A stretch of 64,000 nucleotides of DNA from Pseudoxanthomonas sp. Root65. Its GTDB lineage: Bacteria > Pseudomonadota > Gammaproteobacteria > Xanthomonadales > Xanthomonadaceae. This document shows positions 1-8,508 of the stretch, in pieces. The position numbers and the translations under genes were made by a program. The notes beneath the pieces are model-generated. The model saw nothing but the letters and a program-made list of their open reading frames with translations. It had not been told where the DNA came from and ran no database searches. Each line of letters starts with the position of its first letter. Positions within the stretch are counted from its first letter, which is position 1. Where the stretch lies: NCBI RefSeq assembly GCF_001427635.1, contig NZ_LMHA01000002.1:310001-374000 (forward strand), written 5' to 3'.

Positions 1-232
1 TGCCGTCGGCCAGCACCAGGCTGGTGACCACCATGAACCAGTCGGGATGCTTGTCCAGCGTGGTCCGCGCCTCGCCCAGCGTGGCGGCGTACACCACCGG
101 CAGGCTGAGCTTCTGCTCGATGGCCTCGCCGATCAGGCGCGCATGCGTGCGCGAGTTCTCCACCACCAGAATGCGCTGGGGCAGGGGCGACTGGCTGGCG
201 ATGGCGGGTACGGCGCGTTGCGGACTGGACAT
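1..232 (-). CDS. Receiver-like regulator, N-terminal part (cut by window start)
   Basis: Only the first 77 residues are in the window. After about 19 leader residues comes a receiver-type beta-1 strand (ILVVENSRTHARLI, residues 21-34) and then a segment resembling the beta-3 end of a receiver domain (VVTSLVLADG, 68-77). The usual paired acidic residues are E25 and N26, and the position where the phosphoacceptor aspartate should fall is S71, so canonical phosphorylation looks unlikely. Such degenerate receivers often sit at the N-terminus of response regulator/diguanylate cyclase proteins, but the output domain lies outside the window, so the output is unknown. The start was chosen as the first ATG of the frame; its ribosome site is weak. 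Confidence 0.6.
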   Translation of the reverse strand, partial: MSSPQRAVPAIASQSPLPQRILVVENSRTHARLIGEAIEQKLSLPVVYAATLGEARTTLDKHPDWFMVVTSLVLADG

Positions 233-318
233 GCTCGGGAGGGCCGAGGAAGGTTTCCTGTCACCTTCATCGGCGCCTGCGGGCGGAACTTGAGAGCCGC
301 GTCACGGAACGCCGCCGC

Positions 319-1608
319 CTACCAGAGCGCGTCCCGCAGCTTGTACCAGGCCATGGCCGCGACCAGGAGCGGCGTGCGCAGGGCGCGACCGCCGGGGAAG
401 GGGTGGTGGTCGATCTTGGCGAACAGGTCCAGCCGCTCCGACTGGCCGCGGATCGCCTGGGCGAGCACGGTGCCCGCCAGCCCGGCGGCGATCAGCCCGT
501 GTCCCGAGAAGCCCTGGGCGAAGTAGACGTTGGGCGACAGCCGGCCCCAATGCGGCGCCCGGTTGAGCGAGATGTCGATCATCCCGCCCCACAGATATTC
601 GATGCCGACATCGCCCAGTTGCGGGAACACCCGGTGCATGCGCCGCGTCATCACGCCGCGCAGGTTGGGCGGCGTCATCGTCGAATAGCTGGCGCGTCCC
701 CCGAACAGCAGCCGGTGGTCGCGGCCCAGGCGGAAATAGTCCAGCGCCCAATTGGTGTCGGCCACCGCCATGTCGTTACGGATCAGGTCGCGCGCGCGCG
801 CTTCGCCCAGCGGCGGGGTGGCGGCGATGTACGTGCCGACCGGCATCATCCGCGATTCCAGTTCCGGCGCGATCCCGCGCAGCAGCGCGTTGCCGGCCAG
901 GATCACCGTGTCGCATCCCACCTCGCCCTGCGCGGTTCTCAGTACCGGGCGCGCACCCCGCACCAGCTGGATGACCGGCGAACCCTCGAAGATGCGTGCG
1001 CCTGCCTCCAAGGCGGCGCGGCCCAGTCCCAGCGCATACGCGAGCGGATGCAGGTGGCCGCTGACCGGGTCGTACATCGCGCCCAGGTAGCGGTCGCTCG
1101 CAAGTGCCGCGCGCAGGCGCTCGCGGTTCCACCACTGCACGGGATGGCCATAACGGGTGTTGAAGTCCTCGACCGCGTGTTCGACCTCGCGCTGCTGTCG
1201 CGGCTTGATCGGCACGGTGGCATGGCCGTCGCGCCAGTCGCAGTCGATCCCGTGCCGGTCGATGCGCCCGCGCAGCCAGCGCAGGCCGTCCAGCGACAGG
1301 TCGAACATCTTCTTCGCGTCGTCGAAGCCGACCAGCGCTTCCAGCTTCGCTTCGCCGCAGCTGAAACCGGCGATCGCCTGCCCACCGTTGCGTCCCGACG
1401 CGCCCCAGCCGATGCGCTCGGCTTCCAGCACGACCACCTTGTAGCCGGCTTCGGCCAGTTCCAGCGCCGCCGACAGCCCGGTGTAGCCGGCGCCGAGGAT
1501 GCAGACATCGGCCTCGATGCGGCCTTGCAGCACGGGTTGTGCGGGCAGCGGCGTGGCGCTGGCGGCGTACCAGCTGTCGGGGTAGGCGGGCGTGGCGACG
1601 GTGCTCAA
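319..1608 (-). CDS. puuB: FAD-dependent amine oxidase, gamma-glutamylputrescine oxidase type (PuuB/PauB-like)
   Basis: The protein has 429 residues, the family's usual size (DAO fold). A dinucleotide-binding motif near residues 36-41 (GAGYTG) is followed by an acidic strand end (VVLEAE) and by GASGRNGGQ, typical of glycine/sarcosine/DadA/PuuB oxidases. A C-terminal FAD-contact motif (FAQGFSGHGL) is present. Known PuuB enzymes oxidise gamma-glutamylputrescine to the aldehyde with release of ammonia and H2O2. The specific substrate is inferred from context: it lies directly downstream of, and co-directional with, a glutamate-polyamine ligase (spuI type) and beside the spu cluster. The 121-bp gap to spuI holds a palindromic repeat. 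D-amino acid dehydrogenase is a less likely reading. Confidence 0.8.
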   Translation of the reverse strand: MSTVATPAYPDSWYAASATPLPAQPVLQGRIEADVCILGAGYTGLSAALELAEAGYKVVVLEAERIGWGASGRNGGQAIAGFSCGEAKLEALVGFDDAKKMFDLSLDGLRWLRGRIDRHGIDCDWRDGHATVPIKPRQQREVEHAVEDFNTRYGHPVQWWNRERLRAALASDRYLGAMYDPVSGHLHPLAYALGLGRAALEAGARIFEGSPVIQLVRGARPVLRTAQGEVGCDTVILAGNALLRGIAPELESRMMPVGTYIAATPPLGEARARDLIRNDMAVADTNWALDYFRLGRDHRLLFGGRASYSTMTPPNLRGVMTRRMHRVFPQLGDVGIEYLWGGMIDISLNRAPHWGRLSPNVYFAQGFSGHGLIAAGLAGTVLAQAIRGQSERLDLFAKIDHHPFPGGRALRTPLLVAAMAWYKLRDALW

Positions 1609-1621
1609 GATGTCTCCCTGC

Positions 1622-1705
1622 CGTCATCCCCGCGCAGGCGGGGATCCCGTGTCTTTGGACTTGCGAAGCAGAAGTCGCTGGGTTCCTGCCTGCGCGGGAA
1701 TGACG
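1622..1705. repeat. Palindromic repeat pair, family A copy 1
   Basis: Two arms of about 26 bases in inverted orientation (1622-1648 and 1680-1705), each also internally palindromic (CCCGCGCAGGCGGG type), flank a 31-base spacer. The arms match imperfectly. Related copies lie at 12672, 29502, 45513 and 49063. This is a REP/BIME-like intergenic element between the spuI and puuB genes; it may fold in the shared transcript. Confidence 0.85.
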
Positions 1706-1729
1706 ATTTCAGGGAAGACATGCTCCCCC

Positions 1730-3118
1730 TCACACCGACCGCAGATACCACGCGTATTCCAGATCCGTCACCTCGGTATAGAAGCTGTGCATTTCCTTGA
1801 GCTTCTGCTGGCCGTAGATGTGCTGGAACGCCTCGCCGAACTGTTCGCGGATGAACTCGCTGTCCATGAACGACGCGATGGCCTCGCGCCAGAACGGGGT
1901 GCGGATCTCGGTCTGGTCGTAGGCGTTGCCGGTGATCGGCGGGCCGGGGTCGAAGCCCTGTTCCATGCCATGCAGCATGCCGGCGAGCACGGCGGCGGTG
2001 ACCAGATAGATGTTGGCGTCGGCACCGGCGATGCGGTGTTCGATGCGCGTGTTGGCTTCGTCGCTGTGCGGGATGCGCATGGCGACGGTGCGATTGTTGT
2101 AGCCCCACACATCGTTGAGCGGTACGAACGCATTGAGCACGAAGCGCCGGTAGCTGTTGGCGTGTGGCGCGAACAGCAGCAGGCAATCCTGGTCGCTGCG
2201 CTGCAGTCCGCCGATGGCGTGCTTCAGCGTATCGGCCGGCGCCGTTTGCAGCGAAGCGAAGATGTTGCGGCCCTCGGCATCCAGCACGCTGGCATGGATA
2301 TGCATGCCGCTGCCGGCCTGCTCGGCGAAGGGCTTGGCCATGAAGCTGGCCATCAGCCCCTGCTGCTGCGCCGCGGCCTTGATCGCGCGCTTCAGGTAAA
2401 TGGCGTCGTCGCAGGCCAGCAGCGCGTCGTCGCGGTGCTTGAGGTTGATCTCGAACTGGCCCGGCGCGTACTCCGCCACCGCGGTGTCCGCAGGAATGCG
2501 CTGCGCCTGGCAGATCGCGGCCACCGCATCGGTGAAGCCGCGGTAGTCGTTGAGGTCTTCCATGTAGTAGACCTGCGTACTGGTGTTCCGCTGCCCGGTC
2601 GCCGGATTGATCGAGGTGCGCGGGCGCCCGGCGTCGTCCATGCGCTGGTCGAACAGGTAGAACTCCAGCTCCACCGCGACCACCGGTTTCAGGCCGCGCG
2701 CGGCGTAACGCGCCAGCACGCGCTTGAGCACTTCGCGCGGATTGGCGTCGAACATCCCGCCCTTCGCATCCTCCATGCTCAGCAGCAGCTGCGCGGCGGG
2801 GCGGGGCGACCAAGGCACCGGCCGCAGCGATCCCGGCACGGGACGGCAGATGCGGTCCTCGTCGCCGATGTCGTAACCCAGCCCGGTCTCTTCCACCGTG
2901 TTGCCGGTGATGTCGGTGGCGATCAGCGACATGGGCAGGCAGACGCCGTCGCGGTAGACCTTCTCCAGTGCGTCGCGGGTGATGCGCTTGCCGCGCAGCA
3001 ACCCGTTCATGTCCGGCAGCAGCAGGTCGACCTGCTCGCAATCGGGGAGGGCGGCCAGCGTGGCGGCGTCGTCGGCAGGCAGGGAAGGCGCGGCGGAATC
3101 GGGGCGCATGAGGGTCAT
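1730..3118 (-). CDS. spuI: Glutamine synthetase-like gamma-glutamylpolyamine synthetase (SpuI/PuuA type)
   Basis: From the chosen ATG the product is 462 residues, a class I glutamine synthetase-fold ligase. Recognisable blocks are the N-terminal beta-grasp end LLLPDMNGLLRGKRI, the metal/substrate block VVAVELEFYLF, GSGMHIHASV, the ATP-site NSYRRF and the tail block RIEHRIAGADANIYL. Enzymes of this type attach glutamate to putrescine or other polyamines using ATP; they do not serve ammonia assimilation. The longer in-frame extension to 3220 has poor family resemblance, so I start at 3118 (another ATG follows at 3109). It is divergent from spuA, as in the Pseudomonas aeruginosa spuI-spuABCDEFGH locus, and precedes the FAD oxidase. 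Confidence 0.88.
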   Translation of the reverse strand: MTLMRPDSAAPSLPADDAATLAALPDCEQVDLLLPDMNGLLRGKRITRDALEKVYRDGVCLPMSLIATDITGNTVEETGLGYDIGDEDRICRPVPGSLRPVPWSPRPAAQLLLSMEDAKGGMFDANPREVLKRVLARYAARGLKPVVAVELEFYLFDQRMDDAGRPRTSINPATGQRNTSTQVYYMEDLNDYRGFTDAVAAICQAQRIPADTAVAEYAPGQFEINLKHRDDALLACDDAIYLKRAIKAAAQQQGLMASFMAKPFAEQAGSGMHIHASVLDAEGRNIFASLQTAPADTLKHAIGGLQRSDQDCLLLFAPHANSYRRFVLNAFVPLNDVWGYNNRTVAMRIPHSDEANTRIEHRIAGADANIYLVTAAVLAGMLHGMEQGFDPGPPITGNAYDQTEIRTPFWREAIASFMDSEFIREQFGEAFQHIYGQQKLKEMHSFYTEVTDLEYAWYLRSV

Positions 3119-3318
3119 CCAGGAGGCTGCGGCGCAGCTTAGCAGAGCGGTCGATGCGTCAAGAATACTCAACGCAGGGATTTGCGTAACCCACGGAAAT
3201 GCCCGGAATTGGTGCCGCAACGCACCATATGAGCGCCAAAAATGTCATTCGAGCGCGTCGTGTTGTAAAAATAAAACAGCCGGGTTAACTTGCCTGCAAG
3301 CCATTCCGGGCTTCCTGC
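3119..3318. promoter_or_regulatory. Divergent spuI/spuA control region
   Basis: These 200 bases separate two divergent genes and include an AT-rich stretch (about 3225-3290, with TTGTAAAAATAAAAC at 3261-3275) that contrasts with the GC-rich surroundings. Promoters for both polyamine operons must lie here. I could not settle on convincing -35/-10 pairs, and a sigma-54-like motif on the minus strand has wrong spacing. Confidence 0.5.
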
Positions 3319-4080
3319 ATGACCCCGCTGCCGCGGGTCGGTCTGCCGACCGACCACAAGCAAATCGGTGCACATCCCTTTCTCGCGGTGGGCGAGAAGT
3401 ACGTGCGTGCGGTGGTCGACGGCGCCGGCTGCCTGCCGCTGCTGGTGCCCACGCTGGATCCCGTGCTGCCGCTGACCCAGGTGCTCGAAGGCCTCGACGG
3501 CCTGCTGCTGACCGGGGCGGCCAGCAACATCGAACCGCACCACTACAGCGACGAATCCAGCTACGAGGGCAATCTGCTGGATCCCCGCCGCGATTCCACC
3601 AACCTGCCGCTGATTCCGCTCGCCATCGGGATGGGCGTACCGGTGCTGGCGATCTGCCGTGGCTTCCAGGAGGTCAACGTCGCCTTCGGTGGCAGCCTGT
3701 ACCAGAAGGTGCACGAGCAGCCAGGCTTCATGGACCACCGCGAGAACAAGGACGATCCGCTGGACGTACAGTACGGGCCGGCGCACGACATCGCGCTGGT
3801 GCCTGGCGGTCTGCTCGCCACGCTGGCCGGTGACACCCGCGCCACCGTTAATTCGCTGCATGGTCAGGGCGTGCGCAGGCTGGGCGACGGACTGGTGGTC
3901 GAAGCGCAGGCGCCGGACGGGCTGATCGAGGCGTTCCGCCACGACGGGCCGGCCTTCATGCTGGCCGTGCAATGGCATCCGGAATGGAAGGTGGCGGACA
4001 ACCCGTTCTACCTGTCCATCTTCCGCACCTTCGGCGATGCCTGCCGGGCGCGTGCGCAACACCGCGGAGTGGCGGCATGA
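3319..4080 (+). CDS. spuA: Gamma-glutamyl-GABA hydrolase, class I amidotransferase fold (SpuA/PuuD)
   Basis: The protein has 253 residues and a single class I glutamine amidotransferase-like domain. The nucleophile C113 sits in VLAICRGFQEVN, and the catalytic pair H220/E222 in AVQWHPEW. Known PuuD hydrolyses gamma-glutamyl-GABA to GABA and glutamate, closing the gamma-glutamylated putrescine route; it acts in the cytoplasm. It is the first gene of the rightward spu cluster and is followed after 114 bp by a second ligase gene. The start is the first ATG giving the conserved N-terminus PRVGLPTDHK; the ribosome site is weak. Confidence 0.9.
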   Translation: MTPLPRVGLPTDHKQIGAHPFLAVGEKYVRAVVDGAGCLPLLVPTLDPVLPLTQVLEGLDGLLLTGAASNIEPHHYSDESSYEGNLLDPRRDSTNLPLIPLAIGMGVPVLAICRGFQEVNVAFGGSLYQKVHEQPGFMDHRENKDDPLDVQYGPAHDIALVPGGLLATLAGDTRATVNSLHGQGVRRLGDGLVVEAQAPDGLIEAFRHDGPAFMLAVQWHPEWKVADNPFYLSIFRTFGDACRARAQHRGVAA

Positions 4081-4194
4081 AGCGGCGGCATCCCCCGCCC
4101 TGGGGAGGGCGCGCTCGCCACATCGTGGCGACGCCGTAGACGCCGGCCGCAGCACGCGGCGGCCCTTTCCTCCTTCCCTGACTGCGCGGACACC

Positions 4195-5586
4195 ATGAGC
4201 CAGAAACCCACATCACGAAAGAAAACCGCCATCGCCGAGCCGGCCGACAGCTCGCTGCGCCGCTGGCTGCGGGAACGCAGCATCACCGAGGTCGAATGCC
4301 TGGTGCCCGACATCACCGGCATCGCCCGCGGCAAGATCATCCCGGCCGACAAGTTCAGCCACGACTACGGCACGCGCCTGCCGGAAGGCATCTTCGCCAC
4401 CACCGTCACGGGCGATTATCCGGACGACTACTACGAACTGACCTCGCCGTCGGATTCGGACATGTTCCTGCGTCCCGATCCGGACACCGTGCGCATGGTG
4501 CCGTGGGCGACCGATCCCACCGCGCAGGTGATCCACGACTGCCATACCAAGGACGGCAAGCCGCACGACCTGGCGCCGCGCAACGTGCTGCGGCGCGTGC
4601 TGGCGGCTTACGAGAAGGAAGGCCTGCGCCCGGTGGTGGCGCCGGAACTGGAGTTCTTCCTGGTGCAGAAGAACACCGACCCGGACTTCCCGTTGCTGCC
4701 GCCCGCCGGGCGCTCCGGTCGTCCGGAGACGGCGCGGCAGTCGTACTCGATCGACGCGGTCAACGAGTTCGATCCCATCCTCGACCTGATGTACGACTAC
4801 TGCGATGCGATGGAGCTCGACGTGGACACGCTGATCCACGAGTCCGGCGCCGCGCAGCTGGAGGTCAACTTCACCCACGACGACGCGCTGTCGCGCGCCG
4901 ACCAGGTGTTCCTGTTCAAGCGCACCATGCGCGAGGCGGCGATGCGCCACGGCGTGTACGCCACCTTCCTGGCCAAGCCGATGGAGAACGAGCCCGGCAG
5001 CGCCATGCACATCCACCAGAGCCTGCTGGACATGAAGACCGGCCGCAACGTCTTCACCGGCAAGTCCGAAGGCAAGGGCAGCAAGCTGTTCGGCCATTAC
5101 CTGGGCGGTCTGCAGAAGTACGTGCCGATGGCGATGGCGTTCTTCGGCCCCAATGTCAATTCCTACCGCCGGCTGGCGCTGGGGCAGGTGGCGCCGATCA
5201 ACGTGCAGTGGGGCTACGACAACCGCACCTGCGGCCTGCGCGTGCCGATGGACACGCCGGAGAACATGCGCGTGGAAAGCCGCTTCGCCGGTTCCGACGC
5301 CAATCCCTACCTCGCCATGGCCGGCACGCTGGCCTGCGGCCTGCTCGGCATCCGCGAACAGCTCAAGCCGACCGAGCCGCTGGCCAGCAGTGCGCAGGAC
5401 ATCGGCTTTGAACTGCCGCGCTCGCTGGGCGAGGCACTGGACGAACTGGAAGGCTGCAAGCCGCTGCAGGAGCTGATGGGCGCGCGTTTCGTGCGCGCTT
5501 ACGTGTCGGTGAAGCGCAAGGAATACGAGACCTTCTTCCGCGTGATCAGCTCGTGGGAGCGGGAATTCCTGTTGTTGAACGTGTGA
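4195..5586 (+). CDS. spuB: Glutamine synthetase-like gamma-glutamylpolyamine synthetase (SpuB/PuuA type)
   Basis: The product is 463 residues and paralogous to the divergent spuI product. Conserved blocks are VPDITGIARGKIIP, the metal block VVAPELEFFLV, GSAMHIHQSL, the ATP-site NSYRRL and RVESRFAGSDANPYL. It should ligate glutamate to a polyamine with ATP hydrolysis. Having two such ligases around the gamma-glutamyl-GABA hydrolase suggests division of labour between diamine and triamine substrates, as proposed for the several PauA enzymes of Pseudomonas; which prefers which cannot be read here. It is followed by a palindromic repeat before spuC. Confidence 0.88.
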   Translation: MSQKPTSRKKTAIAEPADSSLRRWLRERSITEVECLVPDITGIARGKIIPADKFSHDYGTRLPEGIFATTVTGDYPDDYYELTSPSDSDMFLRPDPDTVRMVPWATDPTAQVIHDCHTKDGKPHDLAPRNVLRRVLAAYEKEGLRPVVAPELEFFLVQKNTDPDFPLLPPAGRSGRPETARQSYSIDAVNEFDPILDLMYDYCDAMELDVDTLIHESGAAQLEVNFTHDDALSRADQVFLFKRTMREAAMRHGVYATFLAKPMENEPGSAMHIHQSLLDMKTGRNVFTGKSEGKGSKLFGHYLGGLQKYVPMAMAFFGPNVNSYRRLALGQVAPINVQWGYDNRTCGLRVPMDTPENMRVESRFAGSDANPYLAMAGTLACGLLGIREQLKPTEPLASSAQDIGFELPRSLGEALDELEGCKPLQELMGARFVRAYVSVKRKEYETFFRVISSWEREFLLLNV

Positions 5587-5591
5587 ATGCT

Positions 5592-5720
5592 GTTCCCTTC
5601 TCCCGTCGGGAGAAGGTGGCGCGAAGCGCCGGATGAGGGTGCGGCGAAGTCCAGGCGATTCGGACATCGTGGACTTCGCCCCACCCTCGCCCCAACCCTT
5701 CTCCCGGTGGGAGAGGGGCT
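5592..5720. repeat. Palindromic repeat, family B copy 1 (intergenic)
   Basis: This element of about 129 bases is bounded by two hairpin arms (CTTCTCCCGTCGGGAGAAGG at 5598-5617 and CTTCTCCCGGTGGGAGAGGG near 5698-5717). It carries an inner GCGCGAAGCGC palindrome and GGATGAGGGTGCGGCGAAG. A second copy, in reverse orientation, lies inside mfd at 22970-23097. Here it separates spuB from spuC. Confidence 0.85.
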
Positions 5721-5738
5721 CGAAATCATGGAGCCCGT

Positions 5739-7103
5739 ATGACCCGACTCGACACCCGCACCCTGCAGAAGCTCGACGCCGAGCACCATCTGCATCCGTT
5801 CAACGACAACGCCGCGCTGGCCAAGAGGGGCACGCGCATCCTGACCAAGGGCGAGGGTTGCTATGTCTGGGATGCCGACGGCAACCAGCTGCTCGACGCC
5901 TTCGCCGGCCTGTGGTGCGTGAATGTCGGCTACGGGCGCAAGGAGCTGGGCGAGGTGGCGTCGAAGCAGATGACGCAGCTCGCCTACTACAACAGCTTCT
6001 TCCAGTGCACGACCGAGCCGACCATCGCGCTGGCCGCCAAGCTGGCCGAGCTCGCCCCGGGCGACCTCAATCATTCCTTCTTCGTCAATTCCGGTTCCGA
6101 AGCCAACGACACCATCCTGCGCATGGTCCGCCACTTCTGGGCGGTGCAGGACCAGCCGCAGAAGAACATCTTCATCGGCCGCCACGACGGCTACCACGGC
6201 ACCACCATGGCCGGCGCCAGCCTCGGCGGCATGAAGGGCATGCACAAGCAGGGTGGCCTGCCGATCCCGGACATCCACCACATCGATCCGCCGTTCTGGT
6301 TCGCCGACGGCGGCGACCTGTCCGAGGACGAATATGGCCTGGTCGCGGCGCGCCGGCTGGAACAGAAGATCCTCGAACTCGGCCCGGACCGCGTGGCCGC
6401 CTTCATTGGCGAGCCCATCATGGGCGCCATCGGCGTCTACATCCCGCCCACGACCTACTGGCCCGAGATCGAACGCATCTGCCGCCAGTACGACGTACTG
6501 CTGGTGGCCGACGAAGTGATCTGCGGCTTCGGCCGCACCGGCGAATGGTTCGGTTCGCAGTACTTCGGTTTCCAGCCCGACATCATGCCGGTGGCCAAGG
6601 GCATCACCTCGGGCTACATCCCGCTGGGCGCGGCGATGTTCAACGACCGCGTGGCCAAGGTGCTGAAGGAGCAGGGCGGCGAACTGGCGCATGGCGCCAC
6701 GTACTCGGGCCACCCGGTGTGCGCGGCGGTGGCGCTGGAGAACATCCGCATCCTGCAGGACGAGAAGATCGTCGAGCGCGCCAAGACCGAGATCGCGCCG
6801 TATCTGGCGCAGCGCTGGGCCGAGCTGGGCGAGCACCGGCTGGTCGGGCAGGCGCGCATCGCCGGCATGGTCGGTGCGCTGGAGCTGGTGCCAGACAAGA
6901 AGAAGCGCGCCTTCTTCCCGGAGCGCGGCAGCGTCGGCCCGCGCTGCCGCGACCACGCGCTGAAGCACGGCCTGATCCTGCGCGCGACCTGGGACGCGAT
7001 GCTGCTGTCGCCGCCGCTGGTGATCACGCGCGCGCAGGTCGACGAACTGTTCGAGAAGACCTGGAAAGCCCTCAACGACACCGCGACGGACCTGGGAATG
7101 TAA
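5739..7103 (+). CDS. spuC: Putrescine/polyamine:pyruvate aminotransferase, class III (SpuC)
   Basis: The protein has 454 residues and is a PLP-dependent class III aminotransferase. Visible are SGSEANDT (phosphate binding), GRHDGYHGTT, the Asp contacting the pyridine nitrogen in VADEVICGFGRTG, and the PLP lysine K287 in VAKGITSGYIPLG. SpuC enzymes transaminate putrescine (and cadaverine) with pyruvate to give 4-aminobutyraldehyde and alanine; some relatives also use GABA or beta-alanine. It provides a second catabolic branch independent of gamma-glutamylation. It lies 152 bp after spuB, across a repeat, and 90 bp before the first binding-protein gene. Confidence 0.88.
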   Translation: MTRLDTRTLQKLDAEHHLHPFNDNAALAKRGTRILTKGEGCYVWDADGNQLLDAFAGLWCVNVGYGRKELGEVASKQMTQLAYYNSFFQCTTEPTIALAAKLAELAPGDLNHSFFVNSGSEANDTILRMVRHFWAVQDQPQKNIFIGRHDGYHGTTMAGASLGGMKGMHKQGGLPIPDIHHIDPPFWFADGGDLSEDEYGLVAARRLEQKILELGPDRVAAFIGEPIMGAIGVYIPPTTYWPEIERICRQYDVLLVADEVICGFGRTGEWFGSQYFGFQPDIMPVAKGITSGYIPLGAAMFNDRVAKVLKEQGGELAHGATYSGHPVCAAVALENIRILQDEKIVERAKTEIAPYLAQRWAELGEHRLVGQARIAGMVGALELVPDKKKRAFFPERGSVGPRCRDHALKHGLILRATWDAMLLSPPLVITRAQVDELFEKTWKALNDTATDLGM

Positions 7104-7193
7104 TGTCGGCGCACGGTCCGTGCGCTGCGTCACAGCGTCGCGGCCCGGGCGTATGATGGTTCCATCCCGCATTCCTGTTGCATGGAGAAGCCG

Positions 7194-8309
7194 ATGAAGC
7201 TCAAGACCCTCACCGTCGTGCTGGCCGCCAGCGTGCTGGCCGCCTGTGGCGGCAAGGAAGGAGCGTCCGCCGATGGCGCGCCGTCGAAGACATTGAACGT
7301 CTACAACTGGTCCGACTACATCGCCGAGGACACCATCCCGAATTTCGAGCAGCAGTCGGGCGTCAGGGTCACCTACGACGTGTTCGACAGCGATGAGATG
7401 GTCGAGACCAAGCTGCTGGCCGGCAGCAGCGGGTATGACGTGGTGGTGCCGTCGCTCAGCTTCCTGGGCCGGCAGATCCAGGCGGGCGTGTTCCTGCCGC
7501 TGGACAAGAGCAAGCTGCCCAACCTGAAGAACCTCGACCCGAACATGCTCGAGCGCATCGCGCTGCAGGATCCGGGCAACCAGTACGCCGTGCCCTACCT
7601 TTGGGGCACCAGCGGCATCGGCTACAACGTCGACAAGATCAAGGCCATCTTCGGCGACACCGCCGTCACCGGCAGCTGGGACGTGGTGTTCAAGCCGGAG
7701 AACGCGGCCAAGTTGAAGGACTGCGGCATCACCGTGCTGGACACGCCGTCGGAACTGATCCCGATCGCGCTGAACTACCTGGGCGAGGATCCGCACAGCT
7801 TCGATCCGGCGGTGATCGACAAGGCCGCGGCGCTGCTGACGTCGATCCGGCCGTACATCCGCAACTTCCATTCGTCGTCGTACATCAACGACCTGGCCAA
7901 CGGCGATGTCTGCCTGGTGGTGGGCTGGTCGGGCGACATCATCCAGGCGCGCGATCGCGCCGCCGAGTCCGGCAACGGCGTCAACGTGGCGTATTCCATT
8001 CCGAAGGAAGGCGCGCCCCAGTGGTTCGACATGCTGGCCATCCCCAAGGATGCGAAGAACGTCGACAACGCCTACGCCTTCATCAACTACCTGCTGGACC
8101 CCAAGGTCGCCGCGGCGAACACCAACTACGTGACCTATCCGAATCCGGTGCCCGCATCGAAGCCGCTGGTCGACAAGAGCATCGCGGACGATCCGACGAT
8201 CTACCCGCCGGCCGACGTGGACGCGAAGCTGTTCACCTTCGCGGTGCTGCCGCCGGACGTGGATCGCCAGTACACGCGCATCTGGACGGAACTGAAGACC
8301 GGGCGCTGA
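7194..8309 (+). CDS. spuD: Polyamine-binding lipoprotein of ABC transporter, first copy (SpuD/PotF-like)
   Basis: The precursor is 371 residues. An N-terminal signal ends in a lipobox (LAAC followed by GG), so the mature protein should be lipid-anchored in the periplasm. The mature start LNVYNWSDYIAEDTIPNFE is the PotD/PotF signature. I start at ATG 7194 because GGAGAAG lies 3-10 bases upstream; an ATG at 7182 is in frame but only adds MEKP. It binds putrescine or spermidine and delivers it to the membrane permease. Its neighbour at 8509 is a close paralogue, matching the spuD/spuE pair of Pseudomonas. Confidence 0.9.
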   Translation: MKLKTLTVVLAASVLAACGGKEGASADGAPSKTLNVYNWSDYIAEDTIPNFEQQSGVRVTYDVFDSDEMVETKLLAGSSGYDVVVPSLSFLGRQIQAGVFLPLDKSKLPNLKNLDPNMLERIALQDPGNQYAVPYLWGTSGIGYNVDKIKAIFGDTAVTGSWDVVFKPENAAKLKDCGITVLDTPSELIPIALNYLGEDPHSFDPAVIDKAAALLTSIRPYIRNFHSSSYINDLANGDVCLVVGWSGDIIQARDRAAESGNGVNVAYSIPKEGAPQWFDMLAIPKDAKNVDNAYAFINYLLDPKVAAANTNYVTYPNPVPASKPLVDKSIADDPTIYPPADVDAKLFTFAVLPPDVDRQYTRIWTELKTGR

Positions 8310-8353
8310 AACACCGGGGCGCGTGCCGTGAGGGACGCGCCCTTCGTCATCCT

Positions 8354-8381
8354 GGCATCGCCCCGGGGAGCGGGCGATGCC
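8354..8381 (+). promoter_or_regulatory. Perfect 10-bp stem-loop between the two binding-protein genes
   Basis: GGCATCGCCC (8354-8363) pairs perfectly with GGGCGATGCC (8372-8381) around an eight-base loop. No T-run follows, so it is not a standard terminator. It may protect the upstream spuD transcript from 3' decay or act as an attenuator, letting the binding protein be made in excess of the permease; that role is inferred. Confidence 0.6.
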
Positions 8382-8508
8382 ACGGGGGAGGGGTAGGGGA
8401 GCACGACGGCACGGATCCGGCCATTGCAATGACAGCACGCCCGCGACGGCCCCCGGCCGGCAAGGGACCACATCAAGCCGCCCTCGCGGGCCGAACGGAG
8501 AGAGATTG

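Noticed and set aside
3200..3240. Sigma-54 promoter for spuI on the minus strand (TTGGCGC ... TGGTGC)
   Set aside because: Distance from GG to GC is two bases too long for the -24/-12 consensus.
8354..8381. Rho-independent terminator between spuD and spuE
   Set aside because: A perfect stem, but followed by ACGGGGG rather than a T-run; better described as an internal stem-loop.
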